Part shown: positions 43,535 through 55,046 of the stretch, piece by piece
How positions within the stretch are numbered: position 1 is the stretch's first letter
Layout of the letters: each line of letters starts with the position of its first letter
Assembly (NCBI GenBank): GCA_963971425.1
Contig: OZ020520.1
Location: forward strand, 11,469,807 to 11,533,806
Length of the DNA: 64,000 bases
Direction: 5' to 3'
DNA from: Bryoerythrophyllum caledonicum
Taxonomy: Eukaryota > Streptophyta > Bryopsida > Pottiales > Pottiaceae
Notes under the pieces: model-generated
Seen by the model: only the letters and a program-made list of their open reading frames with translations
Told to the model about the DNA's origin: nothing
The model's database searches: none
Made by a program: the position numbers and the translations under genes

Positions 43535-44005
43535 TCACAGAAGGATGCATTGGTTGATTTTGAGTTCACCACGTCTTCCCCTCACATTAGTGCGGCATAT
43601 AATCTTCCACCCACGCCGGTGTGGGTCGTCGGAAAAGAACACTTGTTGACAATGCAATGGAAATGCAAAGGACTCAGCGTGAATCCTACCATCCATGTGG
43701 TTGAAGTTTGCCATGGAAAAACCATATCTATCCCTCTGCACGTTTGCAAAACGACTATCTCGTGCTCCACAAACCCAGTCACATATAAGTACAATGGTGC
43801 AATGATTCCGGTAGTCCAACTCGAGGATCTCTTCAATGTATCCTACATAGTCATCGGTTCTCTCTATGGGTCGGCCATTACAAAGCCCCCATCGAAGTTG
43901 ACGGCTGAAAGAGGCAACCACACCAGAATCACTTGTGACAAGTCCGCCTTCTGCACTACGGACACGGAAGAGCATGCCAAAGGCATGCATTTGATGATGT
44001 GACAC
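43535..44005 (-). pseudogene. CACTA transposase C-terminal DUF4216-like domain
   Basis: Open for 156 codons on the minus strand. YVGYIEEILELDYRNHCTIV, then CDWVCGARDSRFANVQ, DRYGFSMANFNHM and FPLHCQQVFFSDDPHRRGW match the YYGxIEEIxELDY...F(K/R)CDWV...QVFYxxDP pattern of the domain that follows DUF4218 in plant CACTA proteins. It lies downstream of the 44.5-45.0 kb fragment in the same orientation. The segment between them (44.0-44.5 kb) is full of stops. Confidence 0.85.
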
Positions 44006-44498
44006 AGCATACCGCTCTAGAGGTTGCTCATACTATACGACATCCTCGTGTACATGTTCACAAGCGTCCCGATGAGCACTTACACGGGCACTCATCCACG
44101 ATGCAAAAGGAGACAAGTCAAAAAGGTGAAATGGGTACCGGATGGTCGTACTAGGATGTCGACGGCAAAATTGTCTTTGGTACGTCTCCCTCTCTTCCCA
44201 CCTCTACCCTCTTGCTCTTACATATTCCCTGCACATCAATGTACAAAGATGTGTTATGATGAAAAAGTGGCACCTGGCAGAGAAGCCCATCGTCATTTGG
44301 AGCTCAGACTATGTCTTCTATGACATCCACTATAACACACTGACGTCAAGGAAAATATCAAGAATGACATACAAACAAACGCATTTTGGCCTTCCGCCGC
44401 GCCTGAACTCCTCTCCGGAATTTTGTCGGTATTAGCTACTACATATTCCAGAATGAAGAATTACAAACAATCAACATAGGGCAAGGCACTCACTGACG

Positions 44499-45015
44499 CT
44501 ACTCCTCCAAGCACATTACGTTGTCCAGTACAAAGGCATGTGCATATTTCGGAAACTCATCTGGCATCTTACGTTGAGGCTTCGACTTGGAGCAAAAAAT
44601 CTCATCAACCATTGTTGGTTCTTCTTCCAGATCCCATATGCGATGGACGGTTCTTCTGTACTGACGCATGTACTCAATACAAAATCCTAGGGTATCATCG
44701 ATTTGATATCCTTCGGCCATGCTACCTTCTGGATGTGAAAATGTTTAGACATAATCCTTAAGCGTTTTCATATATCGCTCTATTGGATACATCCACCGAC
44801 AATGCATGGGACCGCATTTGAACAACTGCTCCACCAAATGCACTGGTAAATGCGTCATGATGATCAGAAATGTGGTCGGAAATTCCTTCTCCAACACGCA
44901 TGTGGCCATGATGACATTGCGCATTATGTCATCCTTCTCCGCCAATTGTACTTTCTTCGCACAAAGTCTTTGGAATACTCTACTCATTTTAATGATAGCC
45001 AAGCGGACATTTTCT
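44499..45015 (-). pseudogene. CACTA transposase DUF4218-like domain, C-terminal part
   Basis: Minus-strand 45,002-44,745 and 44,720-44,499: VRLAIIKMSRVFQRLCAKKV, VLEKEFPTTFLIIMTHLPVH, then CRWMYPIERYMKTLKDYV and MAEGYQIDDTLGFCIEYM. This matches the MVHLxxHL...YRWMYPxERxxxxLKxYV...AEGYxxEExLxFC pattern of DUF4218. The N-terminal partner of this domain is at 58,870-59,217 on the opposite strand, ending exactly where this piece begins. Confidence 0.88.
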
Positions 45016-48000
45016 ACTCTAAGGATGTTTTGTAGTCCATGAAGTTTTTTGGCTAATTTAATTTCTTTAATAGGATTGTATATGCCATAGCCAGCTTTTT
45101 CTTTGCGCCAATTTCCTGGGCTAATTTGTTCAGGTGGTTTGAAGGAGCCATCGGTGTAGTAGCTATATGCCGGATCAAATTTTGGTGAGGTTAGAGTTTG
45201 GTAGCTTGGGAGGGTGGGGGTTTTACAAGGTAGTTTAATGTACTATTGATGTAGTTTAGTTTTGACCATTTTTTGCTGCTATTTACGGGGGTTTGTATAT
45301 TTGCTGGTGGGGCCATTTTTGTGTGTAGGCGGTGTATGTTTAGAGAATTTTCTATGGTGGTGAGTTTGGCAAGTTGTTCTAGGGTGCCAAAGGTTTGATT
45401 TTGGTGGTGGACACATATTATTTGTAATGTAGATGGTTCAATCCGGGGCTTCTTTAGCTCGGGTGAGATAGTGGGTTCTTCGTATGGAATTGAGTCTGCT
45501 TCAAATAGTGCAATGTAATGGGAGTCTGGGAATGGGTTTGATTGTTGGTTAGAGTTTTGGTACCAATTTTTGTCCAGTGTGATAATGAGTGTAGATGTGT
45601 GGTGTGGGTTGTTTTTGGGAGTAAGGCGGATCCAGTGTAGCGCTTGTTGAGTTTCCTCCTCATTGTAAGAGTGAGCTATTCCCTTGCCAATCCATTTATA
45701 GTCAAAGGCCTTTCCCAAGGAGCCAAATATTTTATCTCTTTCAAAGGGTGAAAAGATTTTTTTAATTTGGTGGAACATCTTACGAGGGAAGAGAAGTATG
45801 ATTTTTCGATATTGAAGGATGAGATTAATGAGTCTAGGATGAGTGTGGGTATTGTGTATTGTGCATTTTTTAGGGGATTATTTTTTGGAATGCGATATTT
45901 ATATCTTTGGTATAGCCAGATTATTTCGGTTTCAAATGGTTGGGTTTTTTGTTTGATGTTTGTAGGAGTTTGTAGTTTTAAGTTATATTGGTTCCATAGC
46001 CATTGAAGTCTAGTAGTGGGAATAGTGTGTAAGTGTCGGCCATTTTCTTCATACAAATGGGCTTGGTTGTTCTCTATTTTAATTGTGTTTGAGGATGTGA
46101 GAATGTCGTTTTGGGGATTACATTCCGTTGTATAGATGTTTAGGAGTGGTATGATTATGGGTGGGGTTACGGATCTTGAGTCTTGTAATTGTTCTTGGAG
46201 GTGGTGGGCTTGAATGATCTCCGAGTAGAATTTATTTTTAATTTTTTGATAGTATTGTTTTAATTTTTATGTGTTGTTTGTGGAGGTGTTACGGTCATGT
46301 CGTGGAAAAAGGTTTCTTTGAGGGAGCCATTTATTGAATATATTGTTGTTGTGTTGCCATTGACATAGATACCTTGTATAGGTATTCTGTATATTGTTAG
46401 TATCTGTGTTTTGTATATGTTCATGGTGTATGATGTTATTAATAGGGTAGATGGTGGGATTTTTGGGGATGTATGTTGGGGGGCGGGGGTGGTATGGATG
46501 TGATGGGTTGGGGGGGTGGAGTGGTGGTAGGGTAGGTCTTGGGAGTATGTTATTGTTGATGGTGATGAATGGATCTTGGAGTATGTGGGAGTATGGGTGT
46601 ATGTTGCAAGAGGTATCACATGTGGTGGGGCATGTCGGATGGCAAAAAAGTTGTTTGGCAACATGTAGGGCACTCTTGATTAGTTTGGTTGGGGTGAAGT
46701 GGAAGGTTTTGAAGTCCTCAATATTCATGATGTGTGTGCCATTTGGTAAAGTAATTTGTTTTAATTCGAAAATATTTTTTGATAGGAGTTTTTGTAAAAG
46801 TTTTTGGGAGAGTTGGGCGTTGAGTCACGAGTGTGTTATGGTTTTGTGTTTCTTGACGCCATAATATTTCTAATGATGTTAGATCAAAGAGGAAATTTGG
46901 GAGTGTACTCTTCAGATGAACTTTAGCTACGTGTTTTAGTAAGAAAAAAGTACGAGTTATTGGTGATCTCATGCAATCCGTTTTTTAATTCTAGGTATAT
47001 TTTTAGCGCCTCCATATTGAGCAAGAACATGATAAGTTAGTCCATTATATATTTTTCCAAGTCCACCTTTATCATTTAGAGCATTTTGTAGTTGTTCTCC
47101 TACACATTGAAGATAGGCATTTTTGAGGGAGAAAGCTTCAAGTCCAAATAGGTTATGAGGGAGTTGGGTTATTGCGCTTGACATGCATTTTGGCATACCG
47201 CAAATGGTTTCTTGTATGGCTATAATCTTCTGATCTAGTTTTTTGATAGCTAGCATAGAATATGGTACAACATAGAAGCTATACGCTACACCTGGGCGTA
47301 TTACGGTGTCAAGCATTTTAATTTTTTGTTTCATGGTGGCTGGGCATGTTGTTAATTCTTTGCATTGTTTAATGAGTTTTGTGGTCGGAGTGTGAATTTG
47401 GATTTTTCATTTTAGAGAGGGAACAAGGTTTGTGCTTAGGTATACATATGATTCGTTTTGGTGTAGTATGGGGATTGGTTGACCACGGTAGTTGATGTTA
47501 GAAGCTTGCATTAGGGCTTTAAAAGTAATTGGATTCAGTTTGGATTTATTTGGACATCCAGTAGCAGCGCATTTTGGGACGCCTACATCCATACCAGTCC
47601 ATTTATAATATCTATGGATTTTATCAATTTGTGTTTGTAATGATTTTATTTTGTTAGTTATAGTAGCAAGGTCATCGGCATATGCAGCGGAGTTTATGGT
47701 GATTTGTGATGTACCAAAAGTGTATCCATTATTGCTTCTTTCCAGCCATCGAAGTAGTGGTTCTAGAAATATAATGAATAGATATGGACTAAAGGTGTCT
47801 CCTTGTATTGTTCCTCTATGAATGGGGATAGGCTTGGTTTTGCTAAAGTGTTCACCGGTGTACTAAGTAGATGATTGGGAATAGATATTTCCAACTAGTA
47901 TAGTTGCATCTTTTGGGTACCCAATATCAGTCATTATCGCTAGCAGTCGAGCGTGGTCTATAGAGCCAAAGGCATTTTTGAAGTCAACATATAAGACATA

Positions 48001-48245
48001 TATATCTTAGTTTGTGAATTGTGCGTCTTCTAGTGCCGCTATTATGGTTTGTATTTGTCTAGATGTGCTTCTCTCTGCTCTAAATCCTTCTTGACTATCG
48101 TGTAGGATTTTAAACTTTCCACCATATGAGGATAATATTGAGGTAAGTGTACTCGTGTAGAGTTTATATATTGTGTTGGCTAGTGCAATTGGTCTATGAT
48201 TTGGTAGTATTGAGGGATCACTTGATGCATACACAACTTGATTGC
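45016..48245 (-). pseudogene. LINE middle part: reverse transcriptase, connection region and start of RNase H
   Basis: Minus-strand order. RT: NHRPIALANTIYKLYTSTL, ILHDSQEGFRAER, then DFKNAFGSIDHARLL, IHRGTIQGDTFSPYLF, the active site SAAYADDLATIT (about 47,690) and KCAATGCPNKSK, with TMKQKIKMLDTVIRPG in the thumb region. Connection: a Cys-rich CHPTCPTTCDTSC at about 46,640 and MFHQIKKIFSPFERDKIFGS. RNase H start: SYYTDGSFKPPEQ (about 45,155) with the first catalytic Asp, then AGYGIYNP and LHGLQNILRVE, where it stops at the breakpoint. The remainder of RNase H begins at 59,393. RT YADD is intact, but stops and frameshifts are scattered throughout. Confidence 0.88.
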
Positions 48246-48811
48246 ATAATTCCTCAGCACGCTTGCTAACTCGACTTGAAATAGACTCACGTTGACTTAA
48301 ACTTGTGGTCCTTTCTCTTTTTCTTAACAATTCCTACTCCTCTTGGGCGCCATGTCTCCTAGACTTCTCTCCCTATCGACTTGACAATTATGGTTTCTTG
48401 GCATGTTTTTCACTCAAAATCCTATCAACTTTATGCATCAACAGTCACCACCGTCACAAGAGAAGTAGAATCAACTCAATTGTTGCTTTTGTAAGTGACG
48501 TTTCCACAATATTTCCACTAGATCACTCATTAATGGTTACCTTTAATTATGTTCACATTGAATAGATTTGTCATCAACTTCTACTTGATGTGTGAACTAA
48601 ATTTTAATCTTATTTAATAATTACATTTCTTCATTTGTTTTCAACAAAATTTCTAAATTGTACTTTGTTTTATTAATATTATTTTATTTTATTTTTCAAT
48701 TTCTATTTTATTTAATTCTGATTTTTAATGTTTAAATTTTGATATGGCCCCGCTCATTAAGTGAAACTTGTCCTTAAGTTTGATATCGTTTAAGGCAATA
48801 GCCATTACAAC
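48246..48811 (-). pseudogene. Gag-start fragment of another retroelement
   Basis: On the minus strand LKDKFHLMSGAIS near 48,770 resembles gypsy pol/LTR-proximal wording, and an ATG at about 48,352 opens MAPKRSRN, followed after a stop by RKRERTTSLSQRESISSRVS and KRAEELCNQVVYASSDP, which then runs without break into the LINE RT at about 48,245. So the 107-codon open frame at 48,330-48,007 is a chance fusion of two elements. 48.4-48.75 kb is AT-rich and non-coding. Confidence 0.45.
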
Positions 48812-49091
48812 TGTCATGGGGTGTGGCATCAAGGGCTACTCCGCATCGTAGTGTTTTAGCGTAGATTAGTTTGTTACTAATTTGCAAGTTTAGGGACGTA
48901 TAGCATCGCACCGCATTCATCAATGGATGATTTTCATCCATGTAGGATTGTATATGTGTGCGTATAGCACCGCACACGTCCTTGACTTGACGTCTTTGTC
49001 AAGTCAAGCTTTGTTAGTGAGTTAGAGAGTGTTTAGTGAATAGTGATTACCTATGATTGTAAGTAATTGTTTATCTTTAGTAACGGCTCAG
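48812..49091 (+). repeat. Element D2 5' LTR, 5' part (inverted)
   Basis: TGTCATGGGGTGTGG start, then ATGGATGATTTTCATCCATG, the conserved TTGACTTGAC/GTCAAGTCAA stem and AGTAACGGCTCAGCA, matching the first ~280 bases of the D1 LTR. It is cut at 49,091 by the CACTA terminus. Its missing 3' part is at 41,930-42,046 in the opposite orientation. Confidence 0.8.
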
Positions 49092-49125
49092 CACTAGTAC
49101 ACAATAAGAAATCCGTGTTTTTTGT
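49092..49125 (+). repeat. CACTA terminal inverted repeat
   Basis: CACTAGTACACAATAAG followed by AAATCCGTGTTTTTTG. The other end (42,044 on) begins ACTAGTATC and shares a downstream ATAAAAAACC/ATGTTTTTGG stretch. Imperfect, but of CACTA type. Confidence 0.55.
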
Positions 49126-50029
49126 AACGCGTTGAAAAACATGCCTAAGCGTCAAAAGTAACATGTTGCGTCAATGCTGGTGTGACCTAAAATCTGTTTA
49201 GATGAACAGGCCAAAATCAACAAAAACATGGACGTAACATGCATGTCAACCACTTGACATCCGAAGAAACATGGCCTGAAAAGCATTCAAAAGGGCTCCA
49301 CGTGGAGTAGGGCCCATGTCCACATTACCAATGTTTTGCCTTGGGCATCGCCACGCAGGACTTTTTTTCATCCAACTTTATTTTGAGCGGGCAGTGATGT
49401 AGCCCTAAATATTTGCTGACTCGGAGCCAAAAAATTCTGACATGGACAATCCACGTCAGCTGACGTCATGGTTTTAGGACATATTACGTCGACACAAGAC
49501 CGTTATTTTTGACGTTTGTTTTTACATGCTCGTGTTGCCTTTGACATCAATCTTGAGGTTGGTGCGTTTTGCTATATGTTGTTATTGACATTTATCAATA
49601 GCCCAGGTTCATGTGAACTTCAACGTCCACAACGTGCTTGCAGACGTTTTTCAAAGCATGCAGTGCATCAACCTACTATTCTATGTGATGTTCTTTTCAA
49701 CGTCAAAATGAACGTGGGATAATATCACTAGAGACAAGAAATGGTGTTAGATCCAATGTGATAGTCGAAAATGCCATCACCGTGGCTTTGACATTACAGG
49801 TAACATGGACGGTGTTCAAGCATGGAACATCGTTGCTACATTTGTTGCGTGCGGCAACATAAAAACATCGTATACATCCTTTTGTGGTACCTATCCGAAT
49901 ATGCTATACAAAATCTGTCTTAGCTATCGCAATAAAAAATGAAGATGGGCTTTAAAACATCAAAAGAAACACTTGCCGATTGCCTTCACATCCATTTTGA
50001 CAACATAGCTGCCCATCACTTTCTCCGAA
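49126..50029 (+). repeat. CACTA subterminal region rich in ACGTC/TGACG words
   Basis: Dozens of ACGTC, GACGT and AACGTC words occur in both orientations, as in the 42.1-42.3 kb end. In characterised CACTA elements subterminal repeats are binding sites for the accessory transposase protein. By analogy these may be too. Confidence 0.55.
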
Positions 50030-50930
50030 TGGCTTCTACTTTCTTGCCACTCCCAGCCTGCATGATTAGAAGAGCCATCGTCATAGCGTTAGTTTGCAAA
50101 TCAGCTACTCCATTCTAGAATATGTTAATATCCGAAGTCAACTTTGACAGTATCTGAGGAGGTTTAGGTAGACTAGCCTGCTTCGGAGTTAGGCATTTGT
50201 TTGTTGTTGTCTTAGCCGCTTGCTTCGTTGCCTTCGCGGAATGTGAGGTCTTCGCAGCACGTCGTGGACGGGTTGATGGCTCATCTAGTGTGTCAATGTC
50301 TTTTTACGTGGACAACGGGGGGTTAACACATCAGAGCGACTACATTGGGACTCTCACTAGTGCTCAAAGACTACACAAACACCCGTTTCCATAGGAAAAC
50401 AACAGATATCGGCCGGTCCCCATAAGATTGTAGTATATCGAAGTGAAAAACACACGCATCTGGAGGCTACTCTCACCAACAAGGAGAAGGAATGGTTGAT
50501 ACTGCCAGCGCTGTCAGTGACGTTACAAGTTGTCATCTGTGACGAGAGATGACGTCAGGATGGACGGGAGGGTGTCCTCTCAAGCGGTTAGAAGTCCAAG
50601 ACTATACCAACTGTGGCGAGAAAGTACATGACTCGATGGAAGGGTTCAGAGATGTGGTGCGTACCAGGGGCTCTGATGGCGCGGCAGAGAAAAATTCGGA
50701 AGCCTCTACCTCCGTTGTGTCCGCCTCACCCCCCACGTCGGGGCCGTCACTAACGAGATGCACTCCATCTTCAATTTCCAATGAGTAAACATCATCTTCT
50801 TCTTGTTGAATTTGTCGGTGGTCATCGCGTTGTCCTGATGGAAATTCTTCCATCATGTACATACAAGTATTAGTCTTTATATGTGTGGATTTTAATAAGT
50901 AAGGAGTTGGGGTAAAAGGGGTTGGTCGTG
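50030..50930 (-). pseudogene. CACTA accessory gene, probable 3' exon remnants
   Basis: Minus-strand coding-like stretches: EEDDVYSLEIEDGVHLVSD with DVGGEADTTEVEASEFFSA (50.81-50.68 kb), then RRAAKTSHSAKATKQAAK, KCLTPKQASLPKPPQILSKL and MTMALLIMQAGSGKKVEAI (50.27-50.05 kb). Same strand as the exons at 52.7-55.0 kb, separated by repeat R copy 2. Assignment to that gene is by position. Confidence 0.4.
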
Positions 50931-50954
50931 GTAAGAACCACGGTTTGAGGATTT

Positions 50955-52640
50955 GGGCAGGTGTTAGCATTTAGGTGCTGCACCGTTCTTGTCACTGCTC
51001 AGGGGGGTAGGTAGCGGGTTGACTGGTATTTTTCCTGCCTCACTAGCGAGCCAAGCCGTGGGCCGCCGAACCACTCGACGGGCTCGATTGGGTTCGAACC
51101 CGGACCGGCGGCAGCCACTGAGCACGACATTTTCAGCCAACCAAGTCCATGACTTGGCGATCAGGTTGTGCGAATCAACACCTTTATACGTCCGTACCAT
51201 CAGCTATCTTACGATAAGTTTTATTTTTATTTTTATTTAGTTATTTTTTTTATTTTACTTATCTTGTTGGTTGGAAGGTCTAAGTTTTTATTCTTCCAAT
51301 AAAGAAAAGACTAGGGGATTTTATGTGGTTGAAAGTAGAAAGGATAAGAAAGTAATGAAGTACCTTGTGGGGTACTTTGGGTAGGGTGACATGGGCTGGA
51401 GTGCCCACGTCCACTTAAGGTGGAAAAGTTGGAAAAGAGATTCCTTAGTGAGTGTGTGTGTGTGTGCGGATGAGAGAGCAAGGGTTTGGAGCAGAACTTT
51501 GACTGTGTGTAACTCGTTGAGCTTGAATGATATGGAATGGAAAATTTGTGATCTTGTTCTTTGTTTCAAGAGCGTTTCATACTCGTTTTAAAATTTGAAT
51601 TCGGAGTTGTAGATAAAAAGTTATTGAGGTTTTAATTCTGTGAAAATCCGAGGCCATCCATTGAGGGGCAGAGGTTTCGAGGAGCCACAACTTTTTTTGT
51701 AGTTCTCAATTTGATTTGAGATTTTGAGAGACTGTGCGTCTCTACCTTAGCTTTCTAGAAAGATATTATAATTGAGATTTGGAGTTGTGAGCAAGAAGTT
51801 ATAGAGATCTGAATGAATAGGGGTAGGCAGAACTTTGATTGTCTATAACTTTTGGACAGTAGTTTAAAATTGTTTGAGAATTGGAAGGTGCGTGAACAAT
51901 GGTCATAGCTCTTCAAAAAGTTATTATAATTGTGATTTGGAGTTTTGAAGAAGAAGTTATGAGCGATTGAATATTTGGAGGGGCAAAACTTTGAACTCGT
52001 ATATCTTTCGGAAAATAGTTTAGATTGACTTGAAATTTGGAGGAGTGTTAGTTGACTGAATTAGCTTTCCAGAGAGCTATTACACTTAGTATTTGAAGTT
52101 TTGAGTCATCTGTGTCACTTGTTTGAAGGTTACAGCCTTGGTGAAACTTTTCCATTGTGTTTTTGAACACTTCTTTTGAGTTTCTTAGTGTTTTTGAACA
52201 CTTGAAGACTTTGAAGTTGAAGGATGGAAGAATTGAAGACTTGAGGCTTGAAGAGAAGAGAAGATGGAGACAAGTGTGTTGTGGCTTGTGGTCCGATTTC
52301 TTTTTTTGTGATTCCAAGCCAGCTTTGGAGGCTAGTTGTATTTCAATTCTGTTCTTGTAAACTCTGTTGCGGCGAAGTGGGGATAATTGCCCACACGGTC
52401 GTGTTTATATCGTTCCCACCGGTGAGGCATGTTTGCTGGTCACCGTGGGTTTGAATTTTAGGAGCCAATCTTTCGGACGGTTTCAGCTTGTGGTCTGGCC
52501 GTCCCATTTTACCCGTCCGAGGCCGTGGTTTCTTATCACCCACCTTTACCCTTAACCTTTTAGAGCCACCACAGGATAGGCCAACGGGGAGAAGTTTGAA
52601 GACTGAAGACTGAAGACCGAAGACCGAAGACCACAAGATT
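50955..52640 (-). repeat. Dispersed repeat R, copy 2 (nested in the CACTA element)
   Basis: Reverse complement of 22,680-25,060 without the ORF-containing 600-bp segment. The tRNA-like part reads on the minus strand GTGCTCAGTGGCTGCC, then GGTCCGGGTTCGAACCC, combining an A-box-like and a B-box-like sequence only ~20 bases apart, too close for a functional tRNA. A (TTTTTA)n-like stretch lies at 51,215-51,265. Confidence 0.72.
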
Positions 52641-52695
52641 TGACAGAACTCCGTAGCAGACTATACGAAGTCGCAGCCAGATACCTCGTGTATTC

Positions 52696-53262
52696 TCAAG
52701 GCGCTCCCTTCTCTACACGACAGCGTACTGGATCTTCATGGGGCTTGTCGAGGTCTCCCGTGGACACTGTTGTATTGTCTAGGACATCGGTCTGGACAAG
52801 CGCTGCGTCCGCGAGAACGTCATTAAAGACGTTTTCGGTGACAACAACGATTGGAGGAACATCTACATGTTGTGTCACAATAGAAGAGGATGCGGACTTC
52901 GGCATTCGCAAGAGGAAATCCTGAAGAACCGCCATAGTTGACGTCAGCGTCGATGTCCCTTCCACCTTCGTTGATGATGACGTCTCGGGCATGTCTTCCG
53001 ATACATTGGATTGTTTAAACCCTTGACCGTGGAGAACTTGATACATCATATTCTCCATACGTTTTTTGGACGCACTCACATTATCTCCGAGACGTGTGAG
53101 GCTACTCTCCACGTCTGCGACACGGCTACGTACCTCTTCAATCTCTCTCGCATAATCGGGACGCCACTTGCATTTGTCTTTTTGCTGCCGCTGGTATTCC
53201 TTTGCCACTTCTGTATCTACCTCCGGGTCAAATGGTGGCCTACCTAATACCATGGTCTGCAA
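52696..53262 (-). CDS. CACTA accessory protein, exon with coiled-coil (TnpA-like gene)
   Basis: Open for 188 codons on the minus strand. It starts VLGRPPFDPEVDTEVAKEYQ, then YAREIEEVRSRVADVESSLT in a heptad-like pattern, then GFKQSNVSEDMPETSS. Upstream exon-like stretches on the same strand at 53,620-53,400 (NKPRPEDVKREYWDDMVGEH, AKAKSAHMR) and 54,209-53,877 fit the Ptta/En/Spm plant transposase pattern: KPxxVxxxxWxxLV, then xxRANRxK, then a xGRxPxxxE-type motif. In En/Spm the equivalent product binds the subterminal repeats and helps excision. Introns between these pieces are inferred, not proved. Confidence 0.6.
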   Translation of the reverse strand: MQTMVLGRPPFDPEVDTEVAKEYQRQQKDKCKWRPDYAREIEEVRSRVADVESSLTRLGDNVSASKKRMENMMYQVLHGQGFKQSNVSEDMPETSSSTKVEGTSTLTSTMAVLQDFLLRMPKSASSSIVTQHVDVPPIVVVTENVFNDVLADAALVQTDVLDNTTVSTGDLDKPHEDPVRCRVEKGAP

Positions 53263-53394
53263 ATCCCATTTTTACATAGCGACTAACGTTATGTACATAG
53301 AGAGAACCGATGGGAAACAGACGTCAACTGCAATGTCTGCATGAACATGCATAGTGACATACATGCAATGAAGAACATGAACACCTGGTACGAC

Positions 53395-53625
53395 AATTTC
53401 AATTGTGGCTTGTCATACTTACCAATCGAGAAACCACGTCCTTCTCAATGGTCCACATCTACGCTGTAGGTGACGCCTTGCCCTTGGAAATTACACGCAT
53501 GTGCGCTGATTTTGCTTTCGCTGCTTCAGTGGCATGCTCTCCCACCATGTCATCCCAGTACTCTCTCTTGACGTCTTCCGGCCTAGGCTTGTTGGAATCA
53601 ATCAATTGATTTGTCCAAAATTACA
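53395..53625 (-). pseudogene. CACTA accessory protein, middle exon
   Basis: Minus strand: NKPRPEDVKREYWDDMVGEH, then EAAKAKSAHMRVISKGK and AWTIEKDVVSRL. Resembles the core of the PF03004-type plant transposase domain. Flanked by non-coding ACGTC-rich sequence, consistent with introns. Confidence 0.55.
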
Positions 53626-53876
53626 AAGTAAATAGGTCTTTTCTTATAACCGACCCCAAGAACTTCGCGCTCACTCTGTTAGAATTGCCGCAGACCTGCC
53701 AATCCAAAGCAGAAGAAAATTTCTCATGGCAAAGATGGAGGAAGACGTGGTAGCTATCCACATTCGGGTCCGCGTCTCACGTTACAATTGACGTCAAAAA
53801 CAACATCAACGTGGACTCAATGTTGATGTTACTTTTGACATGTTGATAGACATTGGTTCAAAATATGGAAGACGAT

Positions 53877-54209
53877 CTATTTACCCGTGTAGAGTCTTCT
53901 GAGCAGGTTCTTCTTTAGACGCCATGGTTGTTTCTCCCAGCCCACCCTAGGATCAAGGTCCTTCGCATATTTCTTTACATCATTGGAGAAGGCTTCTTTC
54001 ATAGACCCAAAAGGCTGCCCCTGGCCGTCGACTTCAATGGATTTTCTCATGGCATTAGTTCCTCCTCTTCTCTGTTTAGGATGCAAAGCTTCAATAACAT
54101 CCTTTGTGTTGCCATTAGAGTCTTCACCGTCACCCACCAGAGTGCGACTCATATCCCCATTTGCACAAGAGAGAATACATTGAACAAAGTGAGTGCAATT
54201 ATAGGACAT
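53877..54209 (-). CDS. CACTA accessory protein, N-terminal core exon
   Basis: Open for 110 codons. EVDGQGQPFGSMKEAFSNDV, then KKYAKDLDPRVGWEKQPWRL and KKNLLRRLYTGK match the GQPxGxxxxxFxxxxG...W+xVPxxxKxxLW pattern at the start of the Ptta/En/Spm transposase domain. The frame ends at a stop that coincides with a plausible exon end. Confidence 0.6.
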   Translation of the reverse strand: MSYNCTHFVQCILSCANGDMSRTLVGDGEDSNGNTKDVIEALHPKQRRGGTNAMRKSIEVDGQGQPFGSMKEAFSNDVKKYAKDLDPRVGWEKQPWRLKKNLLRRLYTGK

Positions 54210-54611
54210 GTTATGTCAAGTCTAGATTTAAGTTGCGCATTGGATCTGGCTTGAGCAACTACAACGACTTAATATCTAGTGTGAGTCGCTGAGCCACTAC
54301 CACGTAACAATTGCCCACTTCTATCGCATGTCAATCTGTAGGTCTAGAGCGAAACTTGTTTCTGTTGACCTCATTCAGCAATTACTACGTCAACCGTTAC
54401 AAGAAGCAATGGTTCATGGTCAAGAAAATTTAGGGTTAGAAGGGTTACAAGAAAAGCATAAAGTGAGGACGACATTAATGTGTGATCGGCAAATGTGCCC
54501 GGTGAACAAAATTAAAAAACGTTCATATTGACGTCAATCTGGACAGAATATACCAATGATAATCCAATGTGGCGTCATATATGACGTAACAATGCTCACA
54601 TGGACGTCTCT

Positions 54612-55046
54612 TCAAACGAGCTGGTGACAATCATCCTCACACCAAATAGAGTGGACACATTCCCATAGGTGAGAACCTTGCCTCCACGATTGCTCCCGCA
54701 AGGAGACGTTGTGTTTGCCTTCATCAGAGCAATCGTCATCGTCTTCATCGTCCTCCGACACCACAACAACAACCCTTATCCTTTTCCGCGGAGGAGAAAC
54801 TTGAAGAGCCTTTCCTTTCGAGGCCGCAAGGTTTCTCCCATCCTCTTGAGCCATGGATTGACGCTCTTCCAATGCGCGCACGTGCCTTCCAAGTAGAAGC
54901 GTGTCTTCTTCCACATCAGGGCTTCTAGAAGCTTGCACTTCTTTCCGCTTTCCCACCTGCGAACTATGTCGCGGCATTTCGCAAATTGGGTCTCTCCACT
55001 TGACGAAAAAACTTCCTTCAACCTGCAAGACATGACCGTAACACAC
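54612..55046 (-). CDS. Possible N-terminal exon of CACTA accessory gene
   Basis: Open for 144 codons on the minus strand with PPRKRIRVVVVVSEDDEDDD, a basic cluster followed by an acidic run, as in nuclear proteins. An alternative frame over 54.93-55.03 kb (EVFSSSGETQFAKCRDIVRR, then WESGKKCKLLEALM) reads even more like a folded domain, so a frameshift is likely. Assigned only by strand and proximity. Confidence 0.35.
   Translation of the reverse strand: MCYGHVLQVEGSFFVKWRDPICEMPRHSSQVGKRKEVQASRSPDVEEDTLLLGRHVRALEERQSMAQEDGRNLAASKGKALQVSPPRKRIRVVVVVSEDDEDDDDCSDEGKHNVSLREQSWRQGSHLWECVHSIWCEDDCHQLV

Larger units (their letters stand above)
42044..45015 (-). mobile_element. CACTA (En/Spm-like) transposon, 3' part
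   Basis: Starts with an ACTAGTATCAAG terminus inside the D2 LTR, followed by a subterminal region packed with ACGTC/GACGT words (42.1-42.3 kb). The C-terminal half of a CACTA transposase follows on the minus strand. It ends at about 45,015 inside the transposase, at the inversion breakpoint. The rest of the element is 49,092-59,392. Confidence 0.75.

Noticed and set aside
43550..44002. 150-codon plus-strand ORF
   Set aside because: Antisense shadow of the DUF4216-like domain on the minus strand.
48812..49091. Independent solo LTR of a third D element
   Set aside because: It stops exactly at a CACTA terminus and its missing 3' part is found at the other CACTA end in opposite orientation, so a split single LTR plus inversion is simpler. 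Not fully excluded.
50955..51200. Functional tRNA gene (GGTTCGAACCC box)
   Set aside because: Only ~20 bases separate the A-like and B-like boxes and no acceptor or anticodon stem can be drawn. A homologous block at 24.84-25.0 kb shows that it belongs to a dispersed repeat.
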